From Massilia glaciei (lineage in GTDB: Bacteria; Pseudomonadota; Gammaproteobacteria; Burkholderiales; Burkholderiaceae_D), in assembly GCF_003011895.2 (NCBI RefSeq), contig NZ_PXWF02000274.1, positions 1 to 61,852 on the forward strand: a stretch of 61,852 nt of DNA, read 5' to 3'. Both the position numbers and the translations under genes were made by a program. Below are positions 57,009 to 61,852 of the stretch, piece after piece; positions within the stretch are counted from its first letter, which is position 1, and each line of letters starts with the position of its first letter. The notes below the pieces were generated by a model that ran no database searches, was not told where the DNA came from, and was given only the letters and a program-made list of their open reading frames with translations.

Positions 57009-57725
57009 TCAGACCAGGCGGCCCGCCGCGATCGTGATGGTGCGCGCGCAGCGCGCGGCGATCGAAGCGTCGTGGGTGACCAGCACGAGCGTCGAGCCGC
57101 GCTCGCGGTTCAGTTCGAACATGAGCTGGATCACGGCCTCGCCGGTGGCCGCGTCGAGCGAGCCGGTGGGCTCGTCGGCGAACAGCAGCGGCGGCTCGGT
57201 CACGAAGGCGCGCGCCAGCGCCACGCGCTGCTGCTCGCCGCCCGACAGGTATTTGGGATAGTGCTTGAGGCGGCTCGACAGGCCGACCCGGCCCAGCATC
57301 GCCATCGCCTTCTCGCGCGCGTGGTCGTCGCCGCGCAGTTCGAGCGGCAGCATGACGTTTTCGAGCGCGTTCAGGTGCGCCAGCAGCTGGAACGACTGGA
57401 ACACGAAACCGAGTTTGTGTTTACGGAAAACCGCGCGCCCGTCCTCGTCGAGCGCGAAGATGTCGACCCCGTCGAGCACCACCTTGCCGCTCGACGGCGA
57501 GTCGAGGCCGGCCAGCAGGCCGAGCAGGGTCGACTTGCCGGAACCGGACGCGCCCACGACCGCGAGCGTCTCGGCCGCATGCACTGTAAAATCAACGCTG
57601 TGCAAGATGGTGAGCTCGCCGCTGGCGTCGGCGACCCGCTTGGACAGATCGACAACTTGTATCGCCGGCGCCGTTTTGGCGGCGGCGCCAACGTCAGTAA
57701 GGGAAGCTTCGGAAATGTCACGCAT
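57009..57725 (-). CDS. ybbA: ABC transporter ATP-binding protein, YbbA/LolD-like
   Basis: This is a 238-residue ATPase with Walker A VVGASGSGKST, signature YLSGGEQQRVALARAFV, Walker B PLLFADEPTGSLD and switch region LVLVTHD. The sequence matches the YbbA/LolD group, whose members pair with FtsX-like permeases to extrude lipoproteins or other substrates. In E. coli, ybbA is divergent from tesA and precedes ybbP. Here tesA is in the expected place, but no permease follows (the next gene is nnr, convergent). The start at 57725 overlaps the upstream side of the tesA reading frame. Confidence 0.92.
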   Translation of the reverse strand: MRDISEASLTDVGAAAKTAPAIQVVDLSKRVADASGELTILHSVDFTVHAAETLAVVGASGSGKSTLLGLLAGLDSPSSGKVVLDGVDIFALDEDGRAVFRKHKLGFVFQSFQLLAHLNALENVMLPLELRGDDHAREKAMAMLGRVGLSSRLKHYPKYLSGGEQQRVALARAFVTEPPLLFADEPTGSLDAATGEAVIQLMFELNRERGSTLVLVTHDASIAARCARTITIAAGRLV

Positions 57726-57759
57726 GTTTGCTGTTCTCAAAATTTCTGCTCTCAAATCG

Positions 57760-58383
57760 ATGGAGCTAAAGAGGTGGACGATCTGCGGTTTGCTCATGCT
57801 CTCCGCCTCGGCGTACGCCCATTCTGCACCAAAAACCGTGCTGGTGCTTGGCGACAGCCTCTCGGCCGAATACGGCCTCAACCGCGGAAGCGGCTGGGTG
57901 GCCCTGCTCGAACGCAAGCTCAAGACCGAAAAAATCGATGCGCGCGTGGTCAACGCGAGCATCAGCGGCGAGACCACGAGCGGCGGCCGGGCGCGCCTGC
58001 CGGCGCTGCTGGCCCAGCACAAACCCGACTACGTCATCATCGAGCTCGGCGCCAACGACGGCCTGCGCGGCCTGCCCGTGCCGGCCGCCCAGGACAATCT
58101 GCGCGCCATGCTGGCCATGGCCCAGAAAAACAATGCCAAGCCCCTGCTGCTGGGAATGCGCATGCCGCCCAACTACGGGCGCGCCTACACCGAGCGCTTT
58201 TTCGGTATGTACGGCAAACTGGCGAAGGAATACAAGACGCCGCTGGTGCCCTTCATCCTCGAGGGGGTGGCCGAAAAACCGAACCTGTTCCAGCCCGACC
58301 GCCTGCATCCGACGGCGCAGGCGCATCCGATCATCCTGGCCAACATCTGGCCAACCTTCCTTCCCATGATCAAATCGAAATGA
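57760..58383 (+). CDS. tesA: Multifunctional acyl-CoA thioesterase/arylesterase TesA
   Basis: This is a 207-residue SGNH hydrolase in the periplasm. The signal peptide is MELKRWTICGLLMLSASAYA-HSA. Ser33 lies in the GDSL block (LVLGDSLSAEYGL), G70 in SISGETTSGG, N99 in ELGANDGLRG, and D180/H183 in the DRLHP end. The ATG at 57760 gives the best signal peptide and the family length (about 208). Longer in-frame starts exist at 57724 and 57715; the latter has an AAGGGAAG site but overlaps ybbA. It precedes mnmH with an ATGA overlap. Confidence 0.92.
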   Translation: MELKRWTICGLLMLSASAYAHSAPKTVLVLGDSLSAEYGLNRGSGWVALLERKLKTEKIDARVVNASISGETTSGGRARLPALLAQHKPDYVIIELGANDGLRGLPVPAAQDNLRAMLAMAQKNNAKPLLLGMRMPPNYGRAYTERFFGMYGKLAKEYKTPLVPFILEGVAEKPNLFQPDRLHPTAQAHPIILANIWPTFLPMIKSK

Positions 58384-59438
58384 AGTATCCCGCCTTACAA
58401 GGTTTTAACGCCATCCTGCCCCAGCTGCCCGGCTTCGACGCCATCATCGACGCCCGCAGCGAGTCCGAGTTCGCGCTCGACCACATCCCCGGCGCCATCA
58501 ACTGCCCGGTATTAAACGACGAGGAGCGCGTACGCGTCGGCACGATCTACAAACAGGTCAACGCGTTCGAGGCCAAAAAAGTCGGCGCCGCGCTGGTGGC
58601 GCGCAATATCGCGCGCCACCTCGAGGAGCGTTTCGCCGCCATGCCGCGCGACTGGAAGCCGATGGTCTATTGCTGGCGCGGCGGCAACCGCAGCGGTTCG
58701 CTGGCGCTGGTGCTGGCCAAGGTGGGCTGGCCGGCGATCCAACTCGACGGCGGCTACAAGGCCTATCGGGCGCACGTGAGCGCGGCGCTGTCGGAGCCGC
58801 CGGCGGTGTCGTTCAAGGTCATCTGCGGCACCACCGGCAGCGGCAAGAGCCGCCTGCTCGAGGTGCTCGCCGCCGACGGCGCGCAGGTGCTCGACCTCGA
58901 GCAACTGGCCGCGCACCGCGGCTCGGTGCTGGGCGACCTTCCGAGCCACCCGCAGCCATCGCAGAAAATGTTCGAGACGCGCATCTGGACCAAGCTGCGC
59001 CAGTTCGACCCCGCCCTGCCCGTGTTCGTCGAATCCGAAAGCAAAAAGGTCGGCCAGCTGCGCGTGCCCGACGCCGTGATGGAAAAGATGCGCGCCTCGC
59101 CGTGCGTCTCGCTGACGCTGTCGCGCCCGAACCGGGTGCGCCTACTGATGGAGGACTACCAGCATTTCACCACCAGCCCGGCCACGCTCAACACCCAGCT
59201 CGACTGCCTGGTCAAGCTGCACGGCCACGACAAGATCGCGCGCTGGCACGACCTTGCCAACAACGGCATGATGCCCGACCTGGTCGACGAACTGCTGGTC
59301 GACCATTACGATCCGGCCTACCTGCGTTCGATCGACCGCAACTTCACCCAGTTCGCGCAGGCCGAGGTGCTGGAGCTGGGCGACATCGGCGAGGCCGACT
59401 TTCTGGGCGCCGCGCGCCACCTGCGCGGCGCCATCTGA
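58380..59438 (+). CDS. mnmH: tRNA 2-selenouridine synthase MnmH
   Basis: This is a 352-residue enzyme. The N-terminal rhodanese domain has MVYCWRGGNRSGSLALVLAK with catalytic C98, followed by a P-loop, VICGTTGSGKSRLLEVL (148-164). It replaces 2-thiouridine by 2-selenouridine (via a geranylated intermediate) at the wobble base of Lys, Glu and Gln tRNAs, using selenophosphate. The stop of tesA overlaps its ATG (58380-58383). A selD gene is not in the window, so selenophosphate supply must come from elsewhere. Confidence 0.94.
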   Translation: MKYPALQGFNAILPQLPGFDAIIDARSESEFALDHIPGAINCPVLNDEERVRVGTIYKQVNAFEAKKVGAALVARNIARHLEERFAAMPRDWKPMVYCWRGGNRSGSLALVLAKVGWPAIQLDGGYKAYRAHVSAALSEPPAVSFKVICGTTGSGKSRLLEVLAADGAQVLDLEQLAAHRGSVLGDLPSHPQPSQKMFETRIWTKLRQFDPALPVFVESESKKVGQLRVPDAVMEKMRASPCVSLTLSRPNRVRLLMEDYQHFTTSPATLNTQLDCLVKLHGHDKIARWHDLANNGMMPDLVDELLVDHYDPAYLRSIDRNFTQFAQAEVLELGDIGEADFLGAARHLRGAI

Positions 59439-59498
59439 AGCCCCTAAACCGCTAAAGCCCTAATCCGCCAAAGCCAACGCTGGCCCGTGGGCCCATGT

Positions 59499-59535
59499 AA
59501 AAAGACCCGGTCGCGCGAGCGAACCGGGTCTTTTT
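59499..59535 (+). terminator. Intrinsic terminator after mnmH
   Basis: AAAAAGACCCGGT (59499-59511) pairs with ACCGGGTCTTTTT (59523-59535) and is followed by more T. It is symmetric and can serve mnmH (+) and ppiD (-). Confidence 0.9.
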
Positions 59536-59585
59536 TTATGTCGCTGGCGCCGAGCCAACTTACTGCGCCGGCGCCGTGCTACTTG

Positions 59586-61526
<1,941 letters not shown>

Positions 61527-61578
61527 GGTCAGCCGATTCGATGAAAAGAAAACGTGTTTAACTTGCACATATAAAAAA

Positions 61579-61598
61579 AGGCGAACTCTCGTTCGCCT
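61579..61598 (-). terminator. Intrinsic terminator downstream of tRNA-Asp
   Basis: AGGCGAAC (61579-61586) pairs with GTTCGCCT (61591-61598). On the minus strand the stem is followed by T7 (plus-strand AAAAAAA at 61573-61579), as expected for the tRNA transcript end. Confidence 0.8.
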
Positions 61599-61615
61599 CT
61601 TCTTGTTCCGTAGAG

Positions 61616-61639
61616 CGAGTCGCCCTTGAGGGCGACTCG
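61616..61639. repeat. Second hairpin between tRNA-Asp and ppiD
   Basis: CGAGTCGCCC (61616-61625) pairs with GGGCGACTCG (61630-61639) around TTGA. It may be part of the tRNA 3' trailer and may guide processing. Confidence 0.6.
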
Positions 61640-61652
61640 TCCCACTTAATGT

Positions 61653-61729
<77 letters not shown>

Positions 61730-61798
61730 GTGTACTGCTGTATTTTTCTTTGCGGAGTGGAAGCTGCCCGTACGGGAGGCCTCCATTCTACTATGTTC

Positions 61799-61819
61799 TG
61801 GCGGAGCGGACGGGACTCG
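61799..61819 (-). other. 21-bp copy of the tRNA-Asp 3' end (possible attachment-site remnant or second tRNA)
   Basis: Plus-strand 61799-61819 repeats the 21 bases at 61653-61673, the acceptor 3' strand and the start of the T-arm. Beyond 61819 the sequence no longer matches a tRNA (it should continue AACCCGCGACC). This looks like the 3' fragment left when an element integrated into a second tRNA-Asp gene. The window ends at 61852, so the element itself cannot be seen. Confidence 0.6.
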
Positions 61820-61852
61820 CCTACATTCTGCAGGCCGCTGATTTCCTTGCAA

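Overview
The window is 61.9 kb of a high-GC betaproteobacterial chromosome. I would place it in the Oxalobacteraceae (Massilia, Telluria or Duganella type). This rests on gene content and order: a holB-tmk-mltG block with PilZ and TatD genes, a selO-msrB-yciB-bolA-parvulin row, ppiD beside tRNA-Asp, and a large single-chain purL. No rRNA, CRISPR array, phage module or intact transposase was seen. The placement is family-level inference, because no search could be run.

Layout. 1-7 kb: a lower-GC edge with a partial gene and a DUF4304-like protein, an OsmC-YcaO fusion protein, a His/Met-rich outer-membrane barrel gene broken by an in-frame amber codon, and a coupled methyltransferase-VanW pair. 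7-13 kb: a broken mscS, two membrane proteins (DUF2254 and a voltage-sensor ion channel), a secreted protein, a small inverted-repeat element, a GST and three small proteins. 13-21 kb: a PRMT-like methyltransferase, the tatD/GNAT/pilZ/holB/tmk/mltG block on the minus strand, then ygfZ, a DUF4936-like gene and an NRDE gene on the plus strand. 21-36.5 kb, all minus: an acyl-CoA catabolism region. It holds two SDRs, a CurA-like reductase, a Dabb protein, acyl-CoA dehydrogenase, thiolase, an FadJ-like bifunctional enzyme, a complete livKHMGF-type ABC importer and an acyl-CoA ligase. Three of its promoters share a palindrome with core ACGACCGT (or ACGGTCGT), which suggests a common repressor. 36.5-41.3 kb, plus: selO, msrB, yciB, bolA and two tandem secreted parvulins. 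41.3-46.3 kb: a decayed alginate-export porin gene, an MFS pump with a divergent LysR gene, a GNAT gene and mazEF. 46.3-51.4 kb: purL, bracketed by mazEF on one side and a VapBC/FitAB-type module on the other. 51.4-61.85 kb: a fused hydantoinase/5-oxoprolinase, a tiny hydrophilic protein, nnr, ybbA-tesA-mnmH, ppiD, tRNA-Asp and a fragment of a second tRNA-Asp 3' end.

How the genes work together. The 21-36.5 kb block carries ligase, dehydrogenase, hydratase/3-hydroxyacyl-CoA dehydrogenase and thiolase activities, enough for a full beta-oxidation spiral, next to a five-component importer that may supply its substrate. The selO-msrB pair joins two redox-linked protein-modification enzymes. The replication and cell-wall block is housekeeping.

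Most of the window is ordinary core chromosome. The less ordinary items are the PRMT-like enzyme with a double-E loop, the shared operator of the beta-oxidation genes, the amber-interrupted barrel, the 97-bp diverged repeat in front of two unrelated genes, the toxin-antitoxin pairs around purL, the 52-bp perfect palindrome, and the tRNA-Asp fragment that looks like an integration scar. I did not find a convincing wholly new multi-gene system.
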